DNA of 64,000 nucleotides from Pseudomonadota bacterium (GTDB lineage Bacteria > Pseudomonadota > Gammaproteobacteria > Steroidobacterales > Steroidobacteraceae), in the NCBI GenBank assembly GCA_021838635.1, contig JAKCDC010000003.1, forward strand, positions 18,946-82,945. Direction: 5' to 3'. A program made the translations under genes and the position numbers. The notes beneath the pieces were generated by a model. That model saw only the letters and a list, made by a program, of their open reading frames with translations, was not told the DNA's origin and did no database searches. Positions within the stretch are counted from its first letter, which is position 1. Every line of letters starts with the position of its first letter. Shown here in pieces: positions 25,571-34,621 of the stretch.

Positions 25571-26248
25571 TTGCACCGCCGCGACGTGAGTTTCTTGTTC
25601 GACCTCGACGGTACGCTCGTCGACAGTGTGTACCAGCATGTCCTGGCATGGCAGCAGGCGCTGCATGCCGCCGGGATCGAGCTGTCGGTGTGGCGCATCC
25701 ACCGCCGAATCGGCATGAGCGGCGGACTGTTCACCGAGATGTTGTTGCGCGAGGTGTCCGTGCAGATCACCCCCGATCTGCTGGAGACTCTGCAGCGCCA
25801 CCATGCCGAGGCCTACGCCCGCCTCGTGCCCTGGGTGCGCCCGTTGCCGGGCGCGACCGAACTGCTGGCGTATCTGACCGAGGCGAGGCTCCCCTGGGCG
25901 ATTGCCACCAGCGGGCGGATGATGTCCGCGCAGCACAATCTGCGCGCACTCGGCGTCGATCCGGCGATTGCCACGGTCGTCACCCGTGATGATGTCGTAC
26001 ATGCCAAGCCCGATCCGGACTTGTTCATCGCGGCGGCCGAACGCCTCGGCACCGACATCCACTCCGCGGTGATCATCGGGGACAGCATCTGGGACATGCT
26101 CGCCGCACGCCGCGCACACGGTCTGGGCGTCGGATTGCTCTCCGGCGGCTACGGCCAGGATGAACTGGAGCGCAGCGGCGCGATACGCGTCTATGAGGAT
26201 CCGGCCGATATGCTGCGCCACATCGACGAGGTCGGCGGACGAGTCTAG
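25571..26248 (+). CDS. HAD-family phosphatase (phosphoglycolate phosphatase-like)
   Basis: TTG 25571 has GGAG 8 bases upstream and gives 225 residues; GTG 25586 is an alternative. HAD motif I is LFDLDGTLVDS, motif II is in IATSG, motif III is the Lys of HAKPDPDLF, and motif IV is GDSIWDM. A helical C1 cap lies between motifs I and II (LSVWRIHRRIGMSGG). The enzyme likely dephosphorylates a small sugar phosphate or phosphoglycolate. The gene ends in a 4-base overlap with a convergent gene. Confidence 0.85.
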   Translation: MHRRDVSFLFDLDGTLVDSVYQHVLAWQQALHAAGIELSVWRIHRRIGMSGGLFTEMLLREVSVQITPDLLETLQRHHAEAYARLVPWVRPLPGATELLAYLTEARLPWAIATSGRMMSAQHNLRALGVDPAIATVVTRDDVVHAKPDPDLFIAAAERLGTDIHSAVIIGDSIWDMLAARRAHGLGVGLLSGGYGQDELERSGAIRVYEDPADMLRHIDEVGGRV

Positions 26249-26730
26249 GCGTGCGCGCCGGGCGGTACTCGCTCGACATGTGCGGCGAAACAACCGTACT
26301 TGGCGTAGTGGGCGTGCAAGTAGGCGGTGCGCGGATCCGCCAGTAGCCTCTCGATCAGGCCTTCGACCGCCGTCCCCGGCGTGATATCGGCGTCAATCAT
26401 CATGTCGTCGTGATCGAACGCACGCACCGACATCACGCGGGACCGAAACAGCGCTGGCACCTCGTTGATCCGGTCGTAGCGCTGGCGCGCGCCCTCCAGT
26501 ACGTAGATGGCGTGGCAGGACCGATAGGGCGTGGCCGCCGGCTGATGCAGATAGTTGATGAGCAGCACCGCCTCGCCCGGGACGGCCTCGCGCAGCTCGA
26601 TGCGATCGGGAAAGCCGTGCCGCTGATCGACGATGACGCGCCGGGCGAGGCGACGCATCAACTCGAGGTCATCCAATCCCACCAGCGGAGCGAACAGCTC
26701 GGGCGACACTCCGGTGATGCGAAAATCCAT
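26245..26730 (-). CDS. DUF1203-family protein
   Basis: From ATG 26730 (MDFRITGVSPELFAPL) the protein has 161 residues. It matches DUF1203: internal motifs PYRSCHAIYV, RSRVMSVRAFD and the ending AHYAKYGCFAAHVER with a conserved Cys/His. The function is unknown. A longer frame to 26793 exists but adds poorly supported residues. It is tail to tail with the HAD gene. Confidence 0.8.
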   Translation of the reverse strand: MDFRITGVSPELFAPLVGLDDLELMRRLARRVIVDQRHGFPDRIELREAVPGEAVLLINYLHQPAATPYRSCHAIYVLEGARQRYDRINEVPALFRSRVMSVRAFDHDDMMIDADITPGTAVEGLIERLLADPRTAYLHAHYAKYGCFAAHVERVPPGAHA

Positions 26731-26808
26731 CTGCGGCTCCAGGATGCGATGACGGCAGTAGCGTACTGCGCCGCGCCGAGCGGAACTCGCCAAAACCGGA
26801 CCCGCAGC

Positions 26809-28314
26809 TCAGGCGCGGTGCACGTAATCCACTTCCGTCATCATGCCGTCCATCTGGTGCACGAGGTTGTGGCAATGAAGCATCCATCTGCCCGGCGGTG
26901 AGTCGGCCCAAAACCGCCAGCGCGCCGTACCGCCGGCAGGCACGAGCGATGTGTCCTTCGCGAGCGGCCGGCGCAACCGCTCTCCGGAAACTTCGATGAG
27001 CTCGAAGATGTGCCCGTGCAGGTGCATCGGGTGATCCATATCCGTCGGGTTCTCAAAGGCGATCTCGACCCGATCGCCATGGCGCACATCGATTCTCGGT
27101 GCATTCGGCCAGACCTTCCCATCGATCGTCCAGTGCGGATGGCCCGGCGTGCCACCGCCGAGCAGCAGCGTGCGCCGCACGTTGGCTGCGCCAAACGATT
27201 CCGGTGTGCCCGCCGCGAGCGGGACACCGTCACCGGCGAGTCCGTACGTGAACAACCTCGCGCCGGCGAGAGACTGAGGCGGAACTTGCAACGGATGCGC
27301 CGCCGCGTCGGCCGTGCGGATCACCATCGCCTGGCGGCGCCCGCCGTGCGCCCCCATGAGGCTCTCAAGCAACCAGGCGCCAGGGCGCGTGACCTCAAAC
27401 CAGGCGTCGTAGCGTTCCGCAACACCGATGCGCAGCGCATCGACCGTCACCGGACGCACGAGCGGATTACCATCGCTGTGGGTAACCCTCAGCTCATGGC
27501 CCGCCAGACGCACATAGTGCGTCAGCGTCGGACTCGCATTCAGGACGCGAAGCCGTACGGTCTGCCCCACTTTGAGGATGAGTGGCCGGGTCTGCGGATA
27601 GGCCGCCCCGTTGATGCAATGCGACAGATACTTCAGCCCATCCCCCATCCGCATCGGTCCGGCCGACGAACTCATGCCGCTCATGCCGCTCATACGCGAC
27701 GGGGCCGGCTGCGCCCGCATTCCCGTCGCGGTCAGGCCCGGCGGCAGATACATCGGCGCGTCGCTAGTGCCGGCCAGCGCCGCATGCAGGCTGTGCAGAT
27801 CGGGCACGTCGTGCAGGATCAGCACGACCTCGACATCAGCGCGCGGCTCACGCGGATCCTCGACCAGAAACGCCCCGAACAGCCCGCGCGCATCCTGATC
27901 ACCGACGTGCGAGTGGTACCACCGGAACCCCGGCGGATCGGGCTTGAAGCTGTAGAGGAATTCCCCACCGTTCGGGACCGGAGCCTGGGTGACGTACGGG
28001 ACGCCGTCCATGTCGTTCGGCAGGATCATGCCGTGCCAGTGGACAGTGCTCCCGGATCCGGTGTGATTGATGAAGCGGGCCCGGAACGACTGCCCGTACC
28101 GCACGCGCAGCAGCGGACCGGGCACCTGCCCGTTGTACGCGAGCCCCGTGAAGTTCGCCCCAGTGACCCGCGGATAGCGGTACGGCCGGGCCTCCAGCGT
28201 GACCTCGACGAGGTCACTGTCGGCTGCGCGTGCGCTCATCGGCGGCAACAGCGTCCAGCTCAGGGCCGCGGTACCAGCGGCCAGGGTCGTCTGGAGAAAA
28301 TCGCGGCGGCGCAT
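26809..28314 (-). CDS. multicopper oxidase, Tat-exported (laccase-like)
   Basis: ATG 28314 has a GGAGAG ribosome site and gives 501 residues. A twin-arginine signal (MRRRDFLQTTLAAG) is followed by three cupredoxin domains. The copper sites are HWHG (about 92), HSH, HPMHLHGH and HCHNLVHQMDGM, covering type 1, 2 and 3 copper ligands with a Met axial ligand. A short Met-rich stretch (SRMSGMSGMSSSAGPMRMG) near the middle resembles those of copper-resistance oxidases. It is probably periplasmic, oxidising Cu(I) or phenolics. In a plant-polymer setting either is plausible. Confidence 0.9.
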   Translation of the reverse strand: MRRRDFLQTTLAAGTAALSWTLLPPMSARAADSDLVEVTLEARPYRYPRVTGANFTGLAYNGQVPGPLLRVRYGQSFRARFINHTGSGSTVHWHGMILPNDMDGVPYVTQAPVPNGGEFLYSFKPDPPGFRWYHSHVGDQDARGLFGAFLVEDPREPRADVEVVLILHDVPDLHSLHAALAGTSDAPMYLPPGLTATGMRAQPAPSRMSGMSGMSSSAGPMRMGDGLKYLSHCINGAAYPQTRPLILKVGQTVRLRVLNASPTLTHYVRLAGHELRVTHSDGNPLVRPVTVDALRIGVAERYDAWFEVTRPGAWLLESLMGAHGGRRQAMVIRTADAAAHPLQVPPQSLAGARLFTYGLAGDGVPLAAGTPESFGAANVRRTLLLGGGTPGHPHWTIDGKVWPNAPRIDVRHGDRVEIAFENPTDMDHPMHLHGHIFELIEVSGERLRRPLAKDTSLVPAGGTARWRFWADSPPGRWMLHCHNLVHQMDGMMTEVDYVHRA

Positions 28315-28447
28315 GCTGAGCTCTCCTTCGCGGCGTCCACTGTGCGGCGCGCTCGGGCCGACGATCAGCCCGGCCCTGCCGAGGGTGCGCACCCCGGCAG
28401 GACATCCGCACGCACGGGGTGGCCGCTGGCGATGATGGGTAGACGGT

Positions 28448-28478
28448 ACGGTCCGCCGGGAAGTCCCCGGCGGACCGT
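28448..28478 (-). terminator. hairpin terminator of the sugar transporter gene
   Basis: Perfect 13-base arms ACGGTCCGCCGGG (28448-28460) and CCCGGCGGACCGT (28466-28478), 5-base loop. It sits in the 246-base gap between the transporter stop and the oxidase start. It likely separates the two transcripts. Confidence 0.6.
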
Positions 28479-28560
28479 CGGTCGAAGGACCGAAGCGTAC
28501 CGCAGTCCGGCCCGCGGCGGGCACGCCACAGCCTGGTACCGCCGGCGACACCGTCCGGCC

Positions 28561-30060
28561 TCAGGACGCGGCCGGCTCCTCCACACGCGCGGCGCGCCGC
28601 GCCGTCGGATGCCACAGCTCCTGGATCGACTCGAGCGTGCGACCCTTGGTCTCCGGCACGAAGCGCAACACGAACAGCCCGGCCAAGATCGCCCCGGCGC
28701 TGTAGAGCCAGTAGGCGAAACCGTGATTGAAATGCCGGTTCAGGTAGGCACTGCCGTCGAGCATCGGGAACGTCATCGAGACGATGAAGTTCATGATCCA
28801 CTGCGCGCCGATCGCAATCGACATCGCCTTGCCGCGGATCGCATTCGGATAGATTTCCGCGAGCATGACCCACACCACCGGCCCCCAGGAGAATGAAAAG
28901 CCCATGATGTAGAGCACGACGGCGCCGATTGCCAGATAGGACGCGCCGCTCGCCCGCCCCGCCGCGGCATGGCCGCCAGCGCTCACCAGGTGCAGGTCGA
29001 ACAGCAAACCGATCACGATCATCGCAGCGGCCATCACGAACGCGCCGGCCACCAGCAGCGGCTTACGCCCCAGCCGATCGACTGTGAAAGTCGCCGCCAG
29101 CGTGAACACCGTCATCGTCACCCCGACGAACGTTGCCGACTCCCAGTACGCCTGGTTGGTCGATGCGCCCATGTTCTCGAACATGTGCGGCGCGTAGTAC
29201 AGCACCGCGTTGATACCGACCAGCTGCTGAAAGGCCGACAGCGCCACGCCGACCACCAGCACCAGCGCACCAAAGGACAGCAGCGGGCGAGTATGTTCGA
29301 TCAGTGTCGCCTTGATCTCATTCAGTGTTGATTGCGCACTGTCGGTGCCGACCAGCCGCTTCAGCAGCGCCAGCGCCTCCGCGTCGCGGTCCTTGAGCAC
29401 CAGAAAACGCGGGGTCTCTGGCACCAGGGACATGAACACGATCAGCAGCGCAGCGGGAATGGCCGCCGAGGCGAGCATGTGCCGCCAGGCGGTCTGGAGC
29501 AGGTACGCGCGGCTGTGTCCGGACTGGATCAGCCAGTTGACGAAGTACACCAGATTGATGCCGACGACGATGGCGATCTGCTGGAACGTCACCAGCATGC
29601 CGCGCGTCTCAGGCGGCGCGACTTCAGCGATATACATCGGGGCGAGCATGGAGGCCATGCCGATCGCCGTGCCGCCCATCACCCGATAGAAGAGAAACGC
29701 CGGCAGCGCACGGTCCCCGACCGCACCGAACAGGCTCCAGAAGAACTCTGGATAACCGGCGCCCAGCGAGGAGACCAGAAACAGCACCCCGGCGATGAGC
29801 AGTCCCGCCCGCCGCCCGATGCGCGTCGAGACCGGGCCGGCGACGGCTGCCCCGAGCACACACCCGAGCAGCGCGATCGAGATGGCCAGGCCGGAGAGAA
29901 GGTTCGCATCCGCCGCGTCGAGATGACGTGGGGTCACGAAGTTATGCGTGATCGCGCTCGTGACGCCGGAGATCACCGCCGTGTCGTACCCGAACAACAG
30001 CCCGCCCAAGGTCGCCGCGGCGGTCAGCGCCACCACGAGCCCGGTATTGCCTCTGCTCAT
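28561..30060 (-). CDS. MFS sugar:proton symporter, XylE type
   Basis: The 499-residue protein has 12 predicted membrane helices. Sugar-porter signatures are GGLLFGYDTAVISG (about 19-32), RIGRRAGLL, PMYIAEVAPPETRG, VPETPRFLV, DRLGRKPLL and VPETKGRTLE. It imports a monosaccharide, most likely xylose or another sugar released from xylan or xyloglucan. A LacI-family regulator gene lies directly upstream on the same strand. A xyl-box-like operator covers its promoter. A hairpin follows its stop. Confidence 0.9.
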   Translation of the reverse strand: MSRGNTGLVVALTAAATLGGLLFGYDTAVISGVTSAITHNFVTPRHLDAADANLLSGLAISIALLGCVLGAAVAGPVSTRIGRRAGLLIAGVLFLVSSLGAGYPEFFWSLFGAVGDRALPAFLFYRVMGGTAIGMASMLAPMYIAEVAPPETRGMLVTFQQIAIVVGINLVYFVNWLIQSGHSRAYLLQTAWRHMLASAAIPAALLIVFMSLVPETPRFLVLKDRDAEALALLKRLVGTDSAQSTLNEIKATLIEHTRPLLSFGALVLVVGVALSAFQQLVGINAVLYYAPHMFENMGASTNQAYWESATFVGVTMTVFTLAATFTVDRLGRKPLLVAGAFVMAAAMIVIGLLFDLHLVSAGGHAAAGRASGASYLAIGAVVLYIMGFSFSWGPVVWVMLAEIYPNAIRGKAMSIAIGAQWIMNFIVSMTFPMLDGSAYLNRHFNHGFAYWLYSAGAILAGLFVLRFVPETKGRTLESIQELWHPTARRAARVEEPAAS

Positions 30061-30076
30061 CGGAACCCCCTCGTTT

Positions 30077-30116
30077 TGGTATCGCTACCATGTCTCCCGG
30101 GGACCCATCTTGTCAA
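30077..30116 (-). promoter_or_regulatory. promoter and LacI-type operator of the XylE-like gene
   Basis: On the minus strand TTGACA (30116-30111), an 18-base spacer and CATGGT (30092-30087) form a promoter. The 14-base near-palindrome TGGTATCGCTACCA (30077-30090) covers the -10 and start point, the ideal place for repression. It matches the known xyl-box of XylR-type LacI proteins (TGGTAGCGCTAACA) in 11 of 14 positions and lies 17 bases from the start codon. Confidence 0.75.
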
Positions 30117-30129
30117 GCCTCAGCGAACC

Positions 30130-31194
30130 TCAGGCGGCGCTTCTGGGGCGTGCCGCCGACTCGCGCGTGATCAGTTCGTGAGCGACCTGGCGGTGTACCG
30201 GCTCGGCAGCCGCGCCGCGTCGTCCGCCGCGCACCGCAGCGACCAACATATCGACCGCTTCGCCGGCCATCTGCGCAATAGGCTGATGGATGGTGGTCAG
30301 CCCCGGCCAGATGTTCGCCGCAATCAGGCTGTCGTCGAAGCCGACCACGGTCAGATCGTTTGGCACCTCCAGACCGCGGCGGTGCGCCTCGGCCATGACG
30401 GCCGCCGCCATGTCATCGTTGCTGGCGAAGATCGCGGTCGGTAGCGGCTCGACGGCGAGCAGCTTGCCGGCGGCATCGAGGCCAGAGCGGAACGTGAAGA
30501 AGCCCTGCTCGACGCGTGGCTCGGGCAGTTTCCCGTGCTCCTCGACCGCGGCGGCAAAGCCCCGCCAGCGCTCCTCGCTCGCGGTCTGATTCGGGTGACC
30601 CTTGATGAAACCGAGTCGGGTATGTCCGAGCGCCAGCAGATACTGGGTCATCTCGCGTGCCGCAGCGAAATCGTCGATGCTCACACACATGGCATCGGCG
30701 GGCGGTCGACCCGCGGCCACGGCCACGATGCGCATGCGCGCGGCCTGCAGTTCCGCGCGGATCACCGCCGACTCGCACAGCGGCGGCGGCAGCACCACGC
30801 CGACGACGCCGCCAGCGACCAGGCGGCGGACCGCACGGCGGGAAGCCGCCGGCGTCATCTCACACTTCTCCAGCACCAGCTGCACACCGTGGCGGGTCGC
30901 GGCATCAAGCGCCCCGACCAGAAATTCGCTGAGGTAGGAGGCGCTCGGATTGCCATAGAGCAGCCCCATGCGCTCGCCGCGGGCACTGGCCAGATTGCGC
31001 GCGGCAAGATTCGGTGAGTACCCGAGCTGGCGCACGGCCTGCATGACCGTCTGACGCGTCACGTCGCTCACGTACTGGCCGCCGTTGACCACGCGCGAGA
31101 CGGTCATCGGCGAGACGCCCGCGTACCGCGCAACGTCTTTGATGGTCACGCTGCGGCGGGCGCCGCTTCGGGATTTACGCGCCGGTTTGTTCAT
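30130..31194 (-). CDS. LacI-family repressor, XylR-like
   Basis: The 354-residue protein has a basic N-terminus, a LacI DNA-binding motif VTIKDVARYAGVSPMTVSRV (about 17-36) and hinge region, then a periplasmic-binding-type sugar domain (GVVGVVLPPPLCE, FIKGHPNQTASEERWRGF, VVGFDDS, TTIHQPIAQMAGEA). It lies directly upstream of the sugar transporter. It probably represses that gene and the glucuronoxylan genes through the shared TGGTANCGNTANCA sites. The effector sugar is unknown; xylose or a xylan-derived sugar is likely. Confidence 0.88.
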   Translation of the reverse strand: MNKPARKSRSGARRSVTIKDVARYAGVSPMTVSRVVNGGQYVSDVTRQTVMQAVRQLGYSPNLAARNLASARGERMGLLYGNPSASYLSEFLVGALDAATRHGVQLVLEKCEMTPAASRRAVRRLVAGGVVGVVLPPPLCESAVIRAELQAARMRIVAVAAGRPPADAMCVSIDDFAAAREMTQYLLALGHTRLGFIKGHPNQTASEERWRGFAAAVEEHGKLPEPRVEQGFFTFRSGLDAAGKLLAVEPLPTAIFASNDDMAAAVMAEAHRRGLEVPNDLTVVGFDDSLIAANIWPGLTTIHQPIAQMAGEAVDMLVAAVRGGRRGAAAEPVHRQVAHELITRESAARPRSAA

Positions 31195-31480
31195 CGATCT
31201 TCTGCGTTCTTCTCAGTGGCGGTCTATTGCGGCCAACGCATGGGCAGAGGCACTTTAACACAGGCACAACAGCCCGATCGCCGCCCTGCTCCCAGCGTTC
31301 GATGGACTCCCCGTCCCGCACCGCAGGGAGATTGCGCGCATCCTGCATATGATAACGGAACCAGTCCGACCCCGGCCGCCGGATATCCGCTTCGACGCAG
31401 CGCCGCGCCCCACCCGGCCGGCGCCTCGCAAAGACGCCTTGAAGGGGTGCGCGGCATTCTCTACCCTCGCAGAGCGCTGT

Positions 31481-32386
31481 ATGGCGCTCCCGCCCTTCTC
31501 CGAGAGTTGTCCCGTGCCCAGCACCGCTTCCGCGATTCAGCAACCGCATCCGGGCCGCCGGATTGTGCGCCAGGGGCTGCCGCGCCGTCGCTGGCAGGAT
31601 CTGTATCACGTGTTCATGACCATCAGCTGGCCGCGGCTGTTCATAAGCTTCGCCGGCTTCTTCTGCACATTCAACCTGCTGTTTGCGGCAGTCTACTCGC
31701 TGCAGGCCAACGACATCGCGCACGTCAATCCGCCGGGCTTCTGGGGCCGCTTTTTCTTCAGCGTCGAAACACTCGCCACCGTCGGCTACGGGGACATGCA
31801 CCCGCAGACCCTCTTCGCGCACATCATCGCCTCGTTTGAGATCTTCGTCGGCATGATGAGCTTGGCGCTGATTGCCGGGATGATGTTCGCGCGTTTCTCG
31901 CGGCCGACCGCCCGGATCCTCTTCGCCCACCACGCGGTCATCCGCCCGCTCGACAGCCAACCGACCCTGATGCTGCGCGCCGCCAACGAGCGGCATAACG
32001 TGATCATGGAGGCGCAGGCACGTCTGCGCCTGGTGCGCGACGAACAGAGCGTCGAGGGCTTCCAGATACGGCGCGTGCACGACCTGCCGCTGCGCCGCAG
32101 CGAGCAGCCGGCGTTTCTCCTCGGCTGGACGTTGATGCACACATTGACGCCCGACAGTCCCCTCGCGAGCGCCACGACCGAGAGTCTGCGGGCCGAGAAT
32201 GCATTTCTGATTCTGACGATCCTCGGTATCGACGAGACGACCGGACAGACGCTCATGGCTCGCCACGAATACCTGCCCGACATGCTGCGCTGGCGGCACT
32301 CGTTCGCCGATATCCTCATTGCGGGCGCCGATGGAATCGATCGGATCGACTACAGCCGTTTTCACGATATCGAGCCGTTCGTCTGA
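31481..32386 (+). CDS. inward-rectifier K+ channel, KirBac type
   Basis: About 301 residues from ATG 31481; GTG 31514 with GAGAG upstream is an equally good start. A slide helix WQDLYHVFMTISW and a first membrane helix are followed by pore helix and selectivity filter TVGYGDMHP, then a second membrane helix (FVGMMSLALIAGMMFARF). A beta-rich cytoplasmic Kir domain of about 170 residues follows (RPTARILFAHHAVI, TLMLRAANERHNVI). These channels move K+ across the inner membrane. There is no link to the sugar genes, and it is monocistronic. Confidence 0.92.
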   Translation: MALPPFSESCPVPSTASAIQQPHPGRRIVRQGLPRRRWQDLYHVFMTISWPRLFISFAGFFCTFNLLFAAVYSLQANDIAHVNPPGFWGRFFFSVETLATVGYGDMHPQTLFAHIIASFEIFVGMMSLALIAGMMFARFSRPTARILFAHHAVIRPLDSQPTLMLRAANERHNVIMEAQARLRLVRDEQSVEGFQIRRVHDLPLRRSEQPAFLLGWTLMHTLTPDSPLASATTESLRAENAFLILTILGIDETTGQTLMARHEYLPDMLRWRHSFADILIAGADGIDRIDYSRFHDIEPFV

Positions 32387-32401
32387 AGTGCCGCGGCGGC
32401 T

Positions 32402-34621
32402 TTAGCGCCGGCGCGGATCACCGTAGATGATCCCGCGCCCGTCGGTGCCGACGTAGACACGGCCAAAAATCCGCGGGTCACCCGCGATGCACCGAAAGCG
32501 CTGACCGTAACGGTGCCGCTTCCCGTTCAACCGGCGCCAATGTCGTCCGATGTCCTCCGAACGCCAGATGGCGAGCACGTGATGGTACCGGGCCAACGCA
32601 TACAGCGTCGGATAATGATGGCCCGGTGGCGCCTTGCCGAACCCCAGCGCGACCACGTGCACACCACCGTTCACTGCCCGGAAGGTCCGGCCTGCATCGC
32701 GGGAGTGGAAAAGTCCCGCTCGGCTCACAAACCACAGATCCCCGGGGCGCCCCGGCGTCGCCATGAGCGGCCACTGCTGCTCTGGTGAGCGCGGCTGATC
32801 GGGCGTAAGGCGTTGTGGCAACCCCCGGGTTTCACGTTGGTGAAACACCGCACCGCCATCGGTGCTCACGAACAGCCCGCCCGTGCGCAAATCAATCGCG
32901 TAAAACCTACCGGCAGCGGCGCGGTCCGCGATCGGATGAGTGCCGCGGGGCAGACCGCGTACCTTGTGCCAACTCGCCCCGTGGTCACGCGTGAATTGCG
33001 GGGTTGCCGTGATGGCGATGAACGTGCGCCCGCGCGGCGAGACGACGATCTGCCCGGTTGAGCCGGGGGCCCGCAGCGGGTGCCAGGCGCGACCATAGTC
33101 AAGCGAGTACGCCAGCGTCGGTGCACCCGGCGCCGAGCGCGGTGCCCGCGTTCCGCCGCGCACCACCACGGCGGGCGCAAGGCCGGCCTCGTCGATGTCA
33201 TCCGTGTTGGCAAAGACCGGATGAACGAATTGCTCGCTGGGCGAGCGGCCCAGGTGCTCATGCGCAAATCCGCTGAGATCCCCGAAGCCGCTGAGCAGAT
33301 GCGGACCGTGCGGGGGACTGACCAGCGTCAACACCGCAGTCTGCTCCACGCCGCGCACCCAGGGCTTCCACAGCACCTCGCGGCCGCGACCAAGGTTGCT
33401 CAGCGTATCAGTGGCGTACACCGTCGCACCTGTGGTGTAGGCCGCATGGGACGGGTCGAACGGGTCAATTGCGATTCCGGCGATCCACCAACCGAAGCGA
33501 GCATGCGCACCGCCCCAACGCAGAAAGGGCGTGGCAGCGACATCGCGCCGACTATGCGCGCGCACGTTTTGCCACAGCCGGCCACCATCGAGCGAGCGCC
33601 ACAGGATGTCGCCGCCCCGCCAGCGATCCACCGTCGCCACGAGCAGCAGTCCGGGCCGGGCGGCATCGACCGCCAATCCCATGAAGCCGCCTTGACTTGG
33701 CCCGGAGGCCGCCGGCGGGGTGATGTTGCGCCAACGGCCGTTGTGCGTGTCATAGCGATAGACGGCACCTGCGGTAATGCCATTGGGACCGACGCCGTTG
33801 CTGTACGTGATGTAGAGCCGCCCGCGTGCCCCAAGCGCGCCCTGCACCGGCAGCAGATCCGCAGCAGGTTGTCCGGGCACGGCACGCCACGTTACGCCGC
33901 CGTCGGTCGAACTCAACAGGTGCGCCCGCCCGGCCACAGTCAACCCGACAAAGAGGCGCTGCGAGGGATGCCCGGGTGAGCCGCTGGCCGGATCCGGCAC
34001 GACGAAGCTGATGCCGGCCTGTCCGGGCGGCGAGGCGCGCCAGCCGCGCCCTCGCCACGGAAAGGACGTCACCTGCCGCCAGTGTGCACCCCGATCGACG
34101 CTACGCTGAAGTCCATCGTAGCGGGAACCGAAGTACAGGATGGCCGGATCGTTCGGATCGACCGCCAGACGCTCCCCGAGGCCGCGCCCGGGCATGTTGC
34201 CGCCCATGCGAAACGGCGTCGGAAAGATCCGCCAATGCGCCCCGCGGTCGCGCGAGCGCAAAATGGCGGCCGGCTGGTTCGGATACATTCCGGCCGCCAC
34301 GTACAATACATTCGCATTGCGCGGGTCGAGTGCGATGCTCTCGATGCCGAAGTCACTCGATACGCCGAGCTGATCCTCGAGCGCCCGCCAGCGCCGCTGC
34401 CGCTCACTCCAGCGGTACACCCCGCCCATGTCGGTGCGCAGGTACGCCAAACCACGCTGGAGCGGACTGAATACGATCGCGGGCGCAAAACCGCCTCCGC
34501 CGACGCGCACGCTGCGCCAACGGTACGGCACCACACTGTGCGCCGCGAGCGCCGGCAGCGCGAAGCACGCGCCTGCGAGCAGCACCGCGCTCCGCGCAGT
34601 CCACCCGCTCAGGTGCCGCAC
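32402..34621 (-). CDS. GH74 endo-xyloglucanase, secreted
   Basis: The enzyme cuts the beta-1,4-glucan backbone of xyloglucan. From GTG 34621 it has 739 residues, with a signal peptide to about residue 27 (ALPALAAHS). The GH74 opening is WRSVRVGGGGFAPAIVFSPL; the first catalytic Asp sits in RTDMGGVYRW (about 64) and the second in SGFGDLSGF. Sortilin/BNR-like Asp-box repeats (SRDRGAHW, STDGGVTW, SLDGGRLW, SRDAGRTF) give the two seven-bladed propellers of the family. The start overlaps the aldose epimerase stop by 13 bases. It is last in the operon. A longer upstream frame overlaps the epimerase and is rejected. Confidence 0.9.
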   Translation of the reverse strand: MRHLSGWTARSAVLLAGACFALPALAAHSVVPYRWRSVRVGGGGFAPAIVFSPLQRGLAYLRTDMGGVYRWSERQRRWRALEDQLGVSSDFGIESIALDPRNANVLYVAAGMYPNQPAAILRSRDRGAHWRIFPTPFRMGGNMPGRGLGERLAVDPNDPAILYFGSRYDGLQRSVDRGAHWRQVTSFPWRGRGWRASPPGQAGISFVVPDPASGSPGHPSQRLFVGLTVAGRAHLLSSTDGGVTWRAVPGQPAADLLPVQGALGARGRLYITYSNGVGPNGITAGAVYRYDTHNGRWRNITPPAASGPSQGGFMGLAVDAARPGLLLVATVDRWRGGDILWRSLDGGRLWQNVRAHSRRDVAATPFLRWGGAHARFGWWIAGIAIDPFDPSHAAYTTGATVYATDTLSNLGRGREVLWKPWVRGVEQTAVLTLVSPPHGPHLLSGFGDLSGFAHEHLGRSPSEQFVHPVFANTDDIDEAGLAPAVVVRGGTRAPRSAPGAPTLAYSLDYGRAWHPLRAPGSTGQIVVSPRGRTFIAITATPQFTRDHGASWHKVRGLPRGTHPIADRAAAGRFYAIDLRTGGLFVSTDGGAVFHQRETRGLPQRLTPDQPRSPEQQWPLMATPGRPGDLWFVSRAGLFHSRDAGRTFRAVNGGVHVVALGFGKAPPGHHYPTLYALARYHHVLAIWRSEDIGRHWRRLNGKRHRYGQRFRCIAGDPRIFGRVYVGTDGRGIIYGDPRRR

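Noticed and set aside
24407..26293. 628-codon minus-strand frame across the chaperonin and phosphatase genes
   Set aside because: It lies antisense to the GroEL paralogue and HAD gene, whose motifs are clear. Its translation has no family features.
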